From Watersipora subatra (lineage: Eukaryota; Bryozoa; Gymnolaemata; Cheilostomatida; Watersiporidae): a DNA stretch of 64,000 nt. The notes below the pieces were generated by a model. It was not told the origin of the DNA. It did no database searches and saw only the letters and a program-made list of their open reading frames with translations. Where the stretch lies: the NCBI RefSeq assembly GCF_963576615.1, contig NC_088709.1, forward strand, positions 13,398,764 to 13,462,763, written 5' to 3'. Positions 49,900 through 62,500 of the stretch are shown piece by piece. How positions within the stretch are numbered: position 1 is the stretch's first letter; each line of letters starts with the position of its first letter. A program made the position numbers and the translations under genes.

Positions 49900-50514
49900 A
49901 TTGTATATAATCTCTTCCAAGTATTTTTGTTTGACATAGTAATATAATTAGAATAATTTTTTTAAACTATAAACTTAAATTTTTTTAAATAATAAATAAT
50001 TAAAAATCAAAAATAATTATTTATCATTCAACGTTGTTTGCAAGCATTATTTGCAGATAACTCTAACTCGCGATTCGTGTCACGTGTTACTTTATAACTT
50101 GCTCAACTATTTCGATAACTGTAGTTCCCGATAACTGCTAAATTATAACGTTGTACACTCCTCTTCTAAATGCATTCGTTATCGAATGCATAGTTTTGGC
50201 AAAATAGACCCCTTTTGACGCAATTTGACGGGTAAGGTCATTAAAACATGTCGTAGTTTTGAAAAAATTCCAAATTTTTAGTAAGTTTTTCATGTACAGT
50301 TGATACGTTATTACGTAACGCGTTCTACGCTTTGTTTAAAAATAGATTAGGATGCCTTGTAAAAACTTGATTATGCCATAATTCCTAATGCTGTTGCGAA
50401 CCTTACTTCAATAAACCCAAATATTGAAAGTCAATTAATGAGAGGTAAATATATGTTTAGTTCGATGCACGTGTACGAGAGGCACCTTCTTCCTTACATT
50501 TTTACAACACGAGT
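49900..50514. promoter_or_regulatory. Divergent promoter region, ERMP1-A (-) and Mondo/MLXIP (+)
   Basis: The two start codons are 777 bp apart and point away from each other, so this stretch must hold both promoters. It is AT-rich near ERMP1-A. CACGTG E-boxes occur at 50081-50086 and 50468-50473. No convincing TATA box was chosen. A donor (GAGT|GTAAGT) at 50514/50515 probably ends a non-coding first exon of the Mondo gene. Confidence 0.6.
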
Positions 50515-50647
50515 GTAAGTAAATTTTATTCCACTGTTAGTCAACTCGTGATTTCTCTTCATATTCTTTTAATTCTATGTGATTAACAGTCATTAGTTAT
50601 GACAAGGGTTATCTGCTTTGTCTAAAAGTACTTGTTATTGTTTTGCA

Positions 50648-50915
50648 GATCTGCATAGTTAATTGTCTGACTCAGCATGGTAGGTGGAACGGTTGGCTTT
50701 CCTCGACGTGTGTCAGCTCTTAGTGGACATTTTCCAGCATGTAGTTTGCGTGAAGAGACACAGACTACAAATGGCATGAACAGCCTTGACCCTGTGACTT
50801 ACCCATGTGTCAAGCCTTCGTCTAGGTCTGCTAGAGCACTTCCACATGATCAGGATGCTATAGATCACACATTTCAGCGGTTGTTTGCTTGCATGAGTTT
50901 AGCTTACAATAAGAG
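50648..50915 (+). CDS. MLXIP: MLXIP/Mondo exon with the start codon
   Basis: The acceptor-like TTGTTTTGCAG ends at 50647, giving a short 5' UTR before ATG at 50677. The exon ends AAT AAG AG|GTAAGC at 50915. It encodes SGHF (region I) and the leucine-rich export-signal segment of region II. The first coding part is Ser/Thr-rich and not conserved. Confidence 0.87.
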
Positions 50916-53900
50916 GTAAGCTACTGTATGCATTACATCTTCATGATGACTTAGTTTGTACAAATATAGCTGACTTATTACATAAAAACTTTTAAATCCT
51001 TTGTTGAAAATTTATTTTTTATTCTTTTTATTCACTACATTTTTTATTTACTGTCTCCTATGTATTGTCAGGCACCATCAACCTTTTGTGAAGGGCAACT
51101 TATTTTTGAATTGAACTTTTTTATGCGATTTTTGATTGATGCTTCGAAAACTTGCAAAAGGCATGAAAAGGAAGCGAATGTGATCGCTCATGCATTTCAA
51201 ACATACATATGTATGCAGTCAAACATGGATAACTCAACTCGGCCACGGATATTTCGAACACATTGTTAACTCGAACGGATTCTCTGGTCCGTTCATACGC
51301 AATGATATATTGCTTGAGATAACTCGAACTTAACATCATTAACTCGAACGGTTTTTTTGCTGAAGGAACAAACTTTGGTTGATATTTATGTAAATTCCTT
51401 CGGATTAAAACAAACGTTGGTTTGTTTCAATCCGAAGGAATTTACATTAGTCGCGGAGCTACGACTACTCTGCTTTCCTAGCGAGTAAAGCGCTCCTTAT
51501 ATGTATATTGTGTACATACAGTTCCCCCGTACCGCATAATGGAACCGATTAGGAAATCGTATAAAACCTGATTAATGGGGTCGCTAACACGTTGGCTAAG
51601 TTACGACCAAACTAAAAATGTAACAAAGTATTAGCGATAAAAATTTAATAAAGATCGACACAACATGCAAAATGCATATTGTAAGAGTGATTATATGCGT
51701 ATATATAAGGATAAAACACATTTTTACAGACTACACTCGATAGGTTTTTTACAACTGATCAGATGTAAAGCATGCGATTTTGGATTGGTCGTAAATGTTT
51801 ACTCGTATGAAGTTTTAAAAATTATCCGAAAATTTAAATATTTTTCCATCAGCTGAGATTTGTTTGTAGTTTCAGGTGATGTGACTGTCAGGATGTTTTA
51901 AGATTAAAATTGGCAAAATTGATCTCTGTTTAAACACTCAGAAGAAAAAAGATGGGTCTTATTCTCTGAGTGTTTTAACGGCGATCAAGTTTTGCCAATT
52001 TTAATCTGAAAACCTCATGGCATTACATCACCTAAAGCAACAAACAAATCTCAAGTGACAGAAAAATATCTATACTTCCTGATAAATAATTTTGAAACTT
52101 TACATGAGAGGCTCTATAACTTGCAACAAGCAATCTATGATTTTGCTTTATACATAGTTTGTATATGTACATGTATCTTCTGTTAAATACCTGCACTTGT
52201 GACAGTGCTCTGATAACTTGAACGCTCTGATAACTCGAACACTTTCGCTCGGTCCCGTGAAGTTCGAGTTATCCATGTTTGACTGTAGTTATTTTTAGCC
52301 CATTTGTTAAAAATACACTGCTTAGCCGTTTTATTACCGAGAAATCTATTATATTACTCTTGAATAATTGCTGTCAATTATTTCGCCTAGCAATAAAACA
52401 AATGGTTTACGTAGAAAAGGTGCAAACGCTAATTTAATAATCAAATACTCATTAAGAAAATCCTTTAATGTTACTTAAGAGAAAGGCAAATGGAAATGTA
52501 AGTTTCGCAATACAGGAGACGGATAGTGAGGATCTAGAAGTGTTGATAGAGGTGCGCAGTGGAACTTAGTCTAAATTAGACTAGGTTATGTTTAAACTAA
52601 ATTACCTTTTATTCTTTTTATAGTTTTTACATTTATTTTTGCAAATTGCAATACTTTAATTTTTGTAATCATCTTCTTTTTCCTGTTTACGCACTAAACT
52701 ACAATGCGGTGTACATGCGGAACTACGATGCCATGTGTTGGAAATTTCTTTGGTTTAATTGCAAATATTTGCTAAAATTTTATGTCGTGATCGTAATTAA
52801 TGGGACTAGTTGGAATAAACACGTTATTTGTTATAAATTCATAGTTTGATAAGTATTGATTAGATGAATTATGGCATTATGCATGTCAACGGGAAGCTAA
52901 GGATGTTCTAGCCATGAATATTATTAAACGGTAACTGAAATTGAAAAAAGTCAACAAAATTGGCGTAATTTCACATGGCTTTTACACGTACGTGTACATG
53001 TAATGATATGAAAGGAAATTGGTGGCCTTTGGAATATTAATAGCATCTTAATATTTAGTTAGCCAACCCTTATTGTCATCACAGGATCGAATGAAACGTG
53101 TACCAATAAATAGATCACATTTCTTGAGAATATTCTTGGCGGCAGGCAGAGTCTACAAAACATATGAGGTCTGAGATAATAAAGAAGTAAGTTTATGCGA
53201 TAAACGACAGAGCATGAAAAAATTGCCAAGTGGTCCCATTATTGTGATCTTCAATGAATGTTGGAAAATAGGCATTTCAAGGCCAGAGGATTTAGTAAAG
53301 GTCAGAGGTTAAGTAGAGGTCGTACTGTACTTCATAATATTGTGTAATGTGAAGACGCAGTCTTAGCCTGCCTACCTTCAACGGGAACTAAGTGTGGTTA
53401 TCATTGTCATGTTTCAGGCGATCTGGTTGTATGATAAAGTTGCTGTATATAAAGAGCACCATATAATTGGCAGTAACACGCCCTTAGATATCTGTGTATT
53501 GTGTAGTCAGTTGACCACCGCTAGTGACATATTACATTTGTGGCTAACCGCAAACTAGCCAGCGAGATTAAGTGAACTTCCAAAGTTGGTGCATCGATAA
53601 CCGCCGTCAGGCATAGTAGTAGCCTTCTAGTTCTCGTTTCTGACCAACTATTAGTGCGTAGTGATGCGTGGCGGAGCTTGACAATCGCTCACTAGCTTAA
53701 AAAATTCCTGAGATTTTTGTTTAAGGTCGAAAACTCTGCTTCATAAATTGCTATCTCTCGGCTCGTTTGCGCTTACCTGTGCGTATTATGTAGGCGCTAT
53801 TGTTAATGTGTGACCGACTGCATTGACCCTAGAATGTGTTCCATTATATAACCAACAACACTTGGCAGCTCTAACCTACCCTAATGGATTTGCTATGCTC

Positions 53901-56900
53901 CTCTGCCAGTTCACCTAATCCACACCAATGCTGACTTCCAATCAATTGGCTGGTTACAGGCTTATCATGTGTCATGCATGAAATTGCAGTTTCGATGATG
54001 CGTGAAAATTCAAAAACAAGTTTGGAAACTGCCCTTTAGTTTGCCTGTATTAAATAGAAAACAGCCGCAGTTATTGATGTTATAGTGCCAAGATGGAGGC
54101 ACCCCAGTTCAAAGCCTATAAAGGCCTGAGGATATCTGTGAAGGAGAAGATGAGACTGAACAACATCGTGTGGCGAGAGTGGTATCTCCAATGTAAGCAT
54201 CGCTTATCTGTTCATTCACTATTAGCTGTACTGCCCGCTTGAAGACTGGTTGTGGTTAAATGGGAGGGCTGGTTGGGCCCAGATCATTAGGTGATGATTC
54301 AGTGCAGCTGAGCTTATCCTTCCATATAACCTTGCTAGTTTTTCACCCGCAACTGTCTTGCTTCTAGAGGTCATTAGTTAACCGAAATATTCAGTCAACC
54401 GTGAAGAACCGAGCCATTGAAGCACACCCTTTGACACACCTTTTATTTTCAACCAATCAGCTGCGTGCGATTATCAGCTACTAGTTCCACCCGATTGGTT
54501 TACAGAAATATTGATTTGGGGATTAGAGAAATTCTACTAGCCTGAAGTTGTGTAAATGGAGCAATAGCCCTTACGGCTTGGTGGTTAAAATCTTTGTCTT
54601 GTCGTGTTTACCTCTGTGTACAGGCTACCAGGAAACAACGCATCTTTCTTTGTAAAAAAGTAAATCTTTTACTATGACAGTGATGTATAGGTTACACAAT
54701 ACTCATACACGTTTAGAAGGGCTTTTAGCATGTCATCATTATTAGACAATGTAAGGTTACATTTGCCTTTTTTTCGTCAGTGACCAGTAAAGGGCCACGG
54801 AAAAAACTTCTTTATTGAACTGTTTTCAATTGCAATAAAGCTATTATAATGAATTAATATTCACAAAGTTTTTTATGGAAATTTATTTATACATTTAAGC
54901 ATTGTCAGCGCAAAATTATTTAGATTTTTTAATTTGTGCCATAGCAATTACCACATATTCTTATGTTTGAATTGAGTTTTTGGAGCTGATTTTAAGTGAA
55001 CATTTTTAGGTTGATTTATACATGATAATGTTTATGGACATATTGCTGGCGAGTCAAATAGAAAATGAATAGGAAAAAAAAATGCTGTTTTTCTACTTGT
55101 GATATACACATCGCGGTATGAAGCCTTAACGAACTCTCATAATAATGGTGCTTCATATAAATGCAAAAGTTACCTGACAGAATCACCGGTATCAAATATC
55201 AGTGAAAATATAGTGTATATTATCAGTAAACAGGTTTACTACAGCGTTTAAATCATAACATTGCAGCCACCAATGTTGTGCTGCACCGCTACCGGCCGGT
55301 TTTAAATTTAACTATTAAGCTTTTCGGAAAAGTGTCAAGTGAAATTTTACAACTTTTGAATAAAGTCTAATGCTTGTATATTTAAAAAGTCCTTGCTCTA
55401 CAAATATTCAGTTTTTGTTTGTTTACCAGCCACGGAGTAGCAAGAATGTGATTGAGGACGGGTACCACCTAACTCGCATTTTAGAGCGCAATCATTGCAC
55501 AAGTAATACCGAGTCATCCCAAACCTCGTTTACAATATGTCTAAGAACTCTTTTTATCATATCGTGTAAAAAAGTTTTAAATTTTGAAAGTTATGCTTAT
55601 ATTCTGGATAGCATAAATCGATTCAAATTTGATATAATTATTTCAGATAATTCCGGAGTAACCATGGTCGACTTATACATGAGTAAAACCTACATGTATA
55701 TAATGCATTTTTTGTCTTGAAATACTTATCAACGTATGCATTAGTATGTATGGTAATTTCATCAACCACAGCTTCCCATTCAATTAATATTCTAGGAAAT
55801 CTCATAAGATATATGTTTAGTAGATTGTGTAAATAGAAAAGATGACTAAAGCGGCATCATAAAGAAATCTAGTAATACTTGCTTTTTATTGCATCACCAA
55901 GTTATCCAGTGCTGTGGGAACCAGCGTCTTCCTATAGCTTTTTTGCCTGTCAGCTCCATTTAAACCGTGATTTTTAGTTTAAACTTAGTTTTAACGTAAC
56001 TCTTCTGCTATCAATTCAGTGAGTTAATTAATATTATTTTGAAACGTTAACCCATTTGGAATACTTTTATGGCTGGAGCCAGATTTGCTTCAACGAGGTC
56101 ATTTTTTATTTCGCTTTTTTAAACTAAGTGTGAGCCTGCAGCCAAGCCAGTTGAGTTTATAACATGCTTTCATTTGTTAGCGCGATAAGTTTTATGTCGA
56201 AACCTTTTGCTTAGAGGGTTGAGCATTATTTGTCCGCAGTGATCTAAGAAGATTTGAATTTTATAAAACTTCTGGGCAAATGAGTTGGAAAGTAAAATTG
56301 ATTACTGTTTAAGATGAGAGCAAACGAGACATATTTGATGTTGGAGTTGTTTCTGGCTTGTCATCGTAACTAATACTTGTCCAAAAATTAAGTGATTTGA
56401 AGTTTGATCGATTTTTAGCAACTTTCTGTTCATTCAATAATCCAATGTTTTCTAGAATGATCCACGCGGAGTAATATAAAAAAGAGTTTCCCTGTCTTTT
56501 TCAAAAGCTTCAATTTGTGGTAATTAAAAAGGCTTCTGGGATCACTTCACTGTATTTTAAGTAGGCTTGTATGATTTTCTGATGCCGGTGTAACATCTAT
56601 CAAAAAGGCTAGAGTAGAAGATAGCTGATTTGTTTGGGTTTTTATATTCCTGGTGAAATAATGCAAGTACGGGGTTCAAAAGCTGACTATGTTTGTTGTG
56701 AAAGTTTTGGGTGAGCTATAATGTAGTTCCATGAAGACCTTGCTTTTTGCTTTCTCAACCAATAGTTTTTCTCAAGTCTTTGTGCCGGCTTGCATTCATT
56801 TTTACAGCAAAATTTAACCTTTTCTGTGCCTTGCGTCTCTGCCAGACAGCAGATTTTAAGTAATGTCAGTGACGCTATATATTTATAAATTTTTCTCTGC

Positions 56901-59900
56901 AAATTTGCTCAACCATTGTTTTGCGCGAATTTGGTGGGAAGCCTTTTAGTAACAAAATGGCAGCCTTGCTGACTTTACGTGATTTGTATCCCAACTGAGC
57001 TGTCTAGCGTTGCTTCCATTGTTTCCAAACTGATTCATCTGAGTTCCTGTAATGCAGTGAACCTTGCAACGTACTTAGAGTTTTGTTTGTATTGTTGGTT
57101 ATATAATAACCACTTGAGTTATGTTAGTTCATTGCATCACAATGACTTCCTTTCTTGCCTACCCTAGGACACTTATGTATTCGCGGCATCTAACTTTCGC
57201 GTTTTCGCGGCAACAGCCTCTCGCGAAAATTTCATGAGCGAAACTAAACTATCATAACGAACGAGCGAAAACACGAAAATAAATGGCTTTCTTCATTGAT
57301 ATTCACAATAAAATCGTCATATTAGAAATGCAGGCAATTTTCGTGTGTGGTTGGCTCATTGGGCAAGTTTTGCTAAACTCATTATAGCTAATACACCGAC
57401 TGAGCAGCTTGGCAAAACAAATTAAGATAATAAATTTTTTTTGGAAAAGCCTAGACAAATGAAGAAGATGATGATATTAGTTTAGTCATTGAATTTGTAA
57501 CTGATGAGGATGACAGTCTGGTAGGAAAAGTCATAAAATTGAATAATAATTATTGTGGTGATGAATTTTATTACCAACCAAAAGCAATAACAACCCGGTG
57601 CCATGGCCACCGCGGCACCGCGTGCTATAAATACTTGAATTCTAATATTGGTACCAATCAGTCACTGCGGCTTTGACGTCATTGATAATCTAGGAAACAA
57701 ATGGCAGCAAGCGATCAAATTACATTATTGATCTAGCCTACACATTTTTACCTGCGGTTCACAAATACAAACTACCGTACTTTTCGGACAATTAGCAGCT
57801 ACTTTTTTCTGATGATTTGAGCCATGCGGCTTATTATAGGTAGGCCTACAAGGGTGCGGCTAATCACTGTGGCTTATTCTGTGGCTTTTTCTTTCACCGC
57901 TAGGGCGCACTAACGGGAATCTCCAATTAGTGCACTTTTAGCTGTGAAAGAAAATACAAAACAATGCCTCACGGTACTGTCCCGTTAGGCACTAAGTTAA
58001 AAAGCGTCGGATAATACGAAACTGTGCCGTTCTGCACTGTTCCGTTTTAAATGGCGTTAAAAAGCACAGTCCTTAGTTCTGCGACCTATAGTAAGGTGCG
58101 GCTTATGTATTGTTTTATTATCGTTTTTGGAAAATAAAGCACATGTAGCTTATATAGAGGTGCAGTTTATAGTCCAAACAGTACGGTAGTCCCAAATTGA
58201 AAAATATTTCGTACCAGCGAACTGGACCTGAGGAATCTAATGTTTGTTCCACTGCATTTATTTTCACATCACTATATTTTCGCACTCATCAGAGCTTCGA
58301 AATTAAGTTCCAGCGAAATTTTACTCTGTATGCTACTCACGAAACTAAATACTAGCGAAATATAAGTGTCCTAGGGTATGGAATATCATAGCTCTATGCT
58401 TTTGAGGGTTGGTGGCCTGTAGAACAACTTGGGTATGTCTATTCAGAATCGCTTTCCAATTGCCCATATGTGCCAAGCTAGAGCTTGTAGCCACATTTCC
58501 AGCTCAAGATATACCACCGTGCTTTCCTGCTCAATTGCTCGTTAGAAAAACTGGTTTATCTTTTTTATTATTGGCTGCTTCTTAATCTTCTGTTGCAATA
58601 AGTAATACCCTTGAGAGCCACTAGCTGTCTATGGAAGGCATGTCTATGAGTAGTTCTAAAGATTAAAGATTAGCGATTTTAGTTACAGCTTGCTTCACCT
58701 GTAATGCATAACAGCCGTAATACACCCATCATCATGAAGTAATTTGCTTGCATTTGCAAAGACTCTCTCCTGAGTTGCAGCAAATTCCAGCAACGTAGCT
58801 ATTCTTGGACACTCAAGAATTTTATTATCATACTCAAATATGATATCTAAAAAATTAGCATACAAAGCCATTTAGTTATGTCAGTGACAGAAGTCCCAAA
58901 TTCCGTTTCTACTTTATTGTAATTTTTAAATCAACACCAGGGTAAGAAAAAGGCTTTTTGATGCGCCCGCGTTGTCAGACTGAAATATCAGCTGATTGAG
59001 AACCTCAAAAAGTTGCCACTATTATATTATGATTACTAAATGAGTCGAGCTAGTAATCATAATAGCTAGTAGTGATCACTATTAGCTATCACTACTAGCT
59101 ATCACTTCCAGCAGTCACTATAGCTAGTAACGATAGCTAGCGGCGATTGCGATCACTGCTCACTACTAGTGATCGATACTAGCAATAGCCACTAGCAGTC
59201 ACTACTAGCGATCACTACTCACAGTCACTCATACTGAGAACTTCTACACTCGTATGGCGTTTCAATTACCTTTCAAGGTTCAACCCCGAGTGACATCTCA
59301 CTTGACTAATAAACATTCCAAACTGTTTATTTAAGATCAGGTATTTCAAACAGCAATACGGGGCTGTAAGTAAATTCGCAGCATCTACATGCATTATAGC
59401 CAGCTTTATATGTTGGCAGAGGTTTCAACCAGGCCAATGTCAGCTCATTTGCAAGCAAGATCTTGTTTGTTTTACATATTCAGTCCTTGTCGATCATAGA
59501 ATGATAGTCGAGTTTCGAGAGAGTCGAGATAGTTCGAGTTTGAATGTGTGAATACTTTTCTAGTTGTTGAAGTGATTATGAGATTTCGTATCACTGCATA
59601 GGGACGTGTAGGTGGCCCATGGTTCGCATATAAAATCTCAATATGTCTTCCACGACAAACTATGTATGAGCATTACTTTTAGATCGGAGGAAATGTTTGT
59701 GCGAAATAAATTTTTTGTTTTGTTTCAGAATTCTTAGAATCAAAATCTCGACTTGTGTAATGATCTATTGACAAGGTCATGCAACACATAAATATGTTGC
59801 TAGATGCTTGTCGACTTTTATAATGTAACACTGTTGTTGAGAAGCGCATAGGATCACAAGTAAGGAAACTTTTGAAGCCGTGTAAATTACATTTGATGTA

Positions 59901-62472
59901 ATGTTTTAAAATATCAGAAGTCTTATTCTCATGCTGCTAACCACATAGCTATTAGAAAATTTCCTGTTGCCTATCTGCTCTATACCATCATGGAAAATCC
60001 ATCCTTTGCTATGTACACACCTCAAACATTTACAGCGCATCATGGCAAGTTTTATGACTGGTGAGAGAACCCAGTCGTAATGTATTCTTTATTAAAGCAT
60101 CTGCACAATTCTCATTGCAAATTTTTTTTAGTTGGGAAAGCACAAGTGAACAGGAAAAGGGCAAAAATATGCGATTTCTCAGGGAAAATGGAACACCAGC
60201 ACATCAAGCCTACAGTAAGAATAACCTACCTTCTTGCTCTCTATGTTGACAGTTTAGATTGTTCTGTTGACTATTTACCATGTCCCACAATAAGTGAAAG
60301 ACTGCTTGTAGAGTGTTGTGTCATTGTGTAAGATTTGTTGATAAAGACAGTTGCAATCATTAGCGTGGCTCCATTTATATTTTGGCAAAGCTATGTTATA
60401 ACCAGCATTTTATTTGGCATAGTTAAAAAGATCAAGCTAAGTGTAAGGTAGTTCAGTTATACTCGCATTCAGTTTTTCTATCAGAGTGGTTCAGTGGAAG
60501 TTGTCATTTATTGGCGAAACTTTACCTCCAATTGTTTGCAGCAGTTCAACATCAACTCATCAGCTGCCCTGTACAGTTAAACTCCTATAACACATGATTG
60601 TACTAACAACTTGTGTTGGCTCCTGTCTGCTGAGCGCAATGAGCTCTTCTGTTGCCAGGAAAGGCATTTACTGAAAACATCGTAAAAACATAAAACAAAT
60701 GTAGTTACCAAGTATTTCTTTATAAATGGTATGGGATATCAGTCAACTTGTTTTCACCAAGATCCACTGATATCCCACAGATCTTTTATTAATCGTACCA
60801 ATAATATAAACAGCCCACAAGGATAGGCGACGGCTATCATATGGGTGGTGTTTAATGATGGAGCTCTGTTGGGATGAACCCGAACATAGCACCGGAACAT
60901 AGAAATATATGCTGAATAAAGCTCCTTGTAAATTAAAAAAAATAATATACTCAATTGTGGTTATTTTACAATCAAAAATATAGTTGCCCAATATTGTCAC
61001 TGTTATGATCATTCAGTTGCCATTCACAAACATTCGTGATATTAATAGTCGTCATTGTGAAATCGTCCAAATTAGGTTTTATATTTAGATTTTGAGTATA
61101 AAAACTACACTGCACAGTTTTGCCTGCTGTCCCATCTTATTGACCAGGTCAAACAATGTGCCAACAATGAAAGGCTTTATCATTTTATATTAGAGGTGGC
61201 AAAATATTAACCAAAAACTGGGGAAAAAGGCCGTTGTTCGGGTGATTTCGTGTAAATTACATTTAACTTTAAGCATATATTACGAATTTACGACCCCTAA
61301 AAATCTCAAAATTGGTAAAAATAGTAATTTGAAATGTTTTATTTTCCACGGATCAATTTTTCTGGTTAGGTATTACCCCTCATCTGTAGAAATTCAAGGT
61401 TTGCTATTACGAACGGCAGGGGGTTGGTTGAACCGCAGGGGGTTGGTTGAACCGCAGGGGGTTGGTTGAACCGCAGGGGGTTGGTTGAACCGCAGGGGGT
61501 TGGTTGAACCGCAGGGGGTTGGTTGAACCGCAGGGGGTTGGTTGAACCGCAGGGGGTTGGTTGAACCGCAGGGGGTTGGTTGAACCGCAGGGGGTTGGTT
61601 GAACCGCAGGGGGGTCTACTGACTGAATGAGCTAATAACATGATAGCAGCGAGTCGTGTTTTCCAAAACCTAGCAAGGCAACGCGACCGCCCCGCGAGAA
61701 CTGTGTTAGCTCCATAACTCAGGCTAGCACAATCCCGACAGAGCTCGATCATTACACCCCGCCCATATGATAGACGTCGCCTATCCTTATGGGAGTTTTA
61801 TATCATTGATCGTACGAGTTGCTACGTCTTTAGCCCTTCTAGTAGCCTCTTGGTAACATCTTGGGAGCTCTTTAGTAGCCCTTGCGGTAACATCTTGGTA
61901 ATCCCGTGGTAGCCCTTGTAGTAACCATTTGTGTGCTTTTGTACTTTGGACTCTGGTTTATATGATTAAAACATTTGCTTGGTGCAAAGTCATAGCTGTC
62001 CATGTTATGGGATATTAATCAGTAGAATGATTTTCAAAGTCATTTGAGCCAGTCGTCTTTATGATAAATTGTAATCTGGTGCTTTTGGATATTAGTAGCC
62101 CCACATCACCTTTTCCACCTAGTTTCTAGACTAAATGTTCTTGGAAAAGCTTACCTTCAGCATAATCATAACCTCCGCTTTGCAGCCTATGTTCGTAATA
62201 AGTGAAGAAGTTGTCTCACTTCCTCCATAGAATCCGTTATGTCCATGCTTCACTACAAGCACATGTTAACGCGTTTCAGGTGGGATTTATTGAGACAAAT
62301 ACATGTATAAGATTTTGTGGTAATTACATTGCCCACAACTCCTTGTTTTCAGTGTGTGGTCTTGGAGGGAAAGTATTGGAAAAGAAGCAACGAGGTGGTT
62401 AAGAATGAATACATGAAGTGGAGGGTGTTCTTTAAGGAAAGGATGCAGCAATGGAACCCAGACTACGATCGT
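50677..62472 (+). CDS. MLXIP: Mondo-type transcription factor (MLXIP/MondoA-like), 5' part, 4 coding exons
   Basis: Mondo proteins are glucose-6-phosphate-responsive bHLH-ZIP factors that pair with Mlx and bind carbohydrate response elements. Exons: 50677-50915, 54086-54192, 60132-60214 and 62353-62472, with phases consistent and all GT-AG. The product starts MVGGTVGFPRR and contains LSGHF (Mondo conserved region I). Next comes IDHTFQRLFACMSLAYNK, which matches the region II export signal of the type LFECMTLAYSGK. FKAYKGLRI and RLNNIVWREWYLQ match KNFKGLKL and RLNNAIWRAWY of region III. Last is VVLEGKYWKRSNEVV with EYMKWRVFFKERMQ, matching the family's GKYWKSRIEVVIREYHKW. This is the N-terminal glucose-sensing module. 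The transactivation and bHLH-ZIP parts lie beyond the right edge. MondoA versus ChREBP cannot be decided; invertebrates usually have one Mondo gene. Confidence 0.92.
51211..52288. mobile_element. pogo/Tigger-like DNA transposon remnant with nested fold-back
   Basis: The left end GCAGTCAAACATGGATAACT and right end AGTTATCCATGTTTGACTG are inverted copies, and ACTCGAAC words recur inside. The right end is followed by TA. Inside are a short fold-back at 51380-51446 (arms with CCTTCGGATTAAAACAAAC) and a longer one at 51854-52057. No transposase frame remains. It lies in MLXIP intron 1. Confidence 0.75.
51854..52057. mobile_element. Fold-back MITE nested in the Tigger-like element
   Basis: About 100-bp arms in inverted orientation: GAGATTTGTTTGT at left pairs with ACAAACAAATCTC at right, and AAAATTGGCAAAA pairs with TTTTGCCAATTTT. 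A related half copy occurs near 39670-39755. Confidence 0.75.
57162..58380. mobile_element. DNA transposon with ACCCTAGGACAC ends
   Basis: The left end ACCCTAGGACACTTATGTAT and right end ATATAAGTGTCCTAGGGTA are inverted copies. GCGAAA/TTTCGC words recur along both arms. It is interrupted by another element at about 57773-58195. No transposase frame is seen. Confidence 0.78.
57773..58195. mobile_element. hAT-like MITE nested inside 57162-58380
   Basis: The left end CTACCGTACTTTTCGGACAA and right end TTGGACTATAAACTGCACCT, taken on the opposite strand, are related inverted ends. The interior carries repeated GCGGCTTATTATA-type words. This style is familiar from short hAT-like elements, but the superfamily is an inference. 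Confidence 0.6.
59040..59220. repeat. Tandem/inverted CTAGTAGTGATCACT repeat
   Basis: Many short AGCTATCACTA, CTAGTGATCG and CACTACTAG words that are partly self-complementary, in MLXIP intron 2. Confidence 0.8.
61414..61614. repeat. 19-bp G-rich minisatellite, about 10.5 near-perfect units
   Basis: The unit CCGCAGGGGGTTGGTTGAA repeats with no internal divergence over about 200 bp in MLXIP intron 3. Each unit contributes GGGGG and GG tracts on the + strand, so it could form G-quadruplexes. The opposite strand opens a repetitive artefact frame (QPPAVQPTPCGS). Confidence 0.96.
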
Positions 62473-62500
62473 GTAAGGCTCTGTCAGCTTTTCATTTCAT

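Larger units (their letters stand above)
54193..60131. other. MLXIP intron 2
   Basis: A 5.9-kb intron. Apart from the TIR elements at 57162-58380 and the CTAGTAGTGATCACT-type repeats near 59040-59220, I see nothing. The 116-codon open frame at 55370-55720 has no family and no matching splice phase. Confidence 0.6.

Noticed and set aside
55370-55720. Possible extra Mondo exon (116-codon frame)
   Set aside because: Phases would not fit, and the conserved protein is continuous between the exons at 54086-54192 and 60132-60214 without it.
61366-61752. 128-codon minus-strand frame with Pro/Asn/Gly repeats
   Set aside because: Translation of the 19-bp minisatellite in a Mondo intron.
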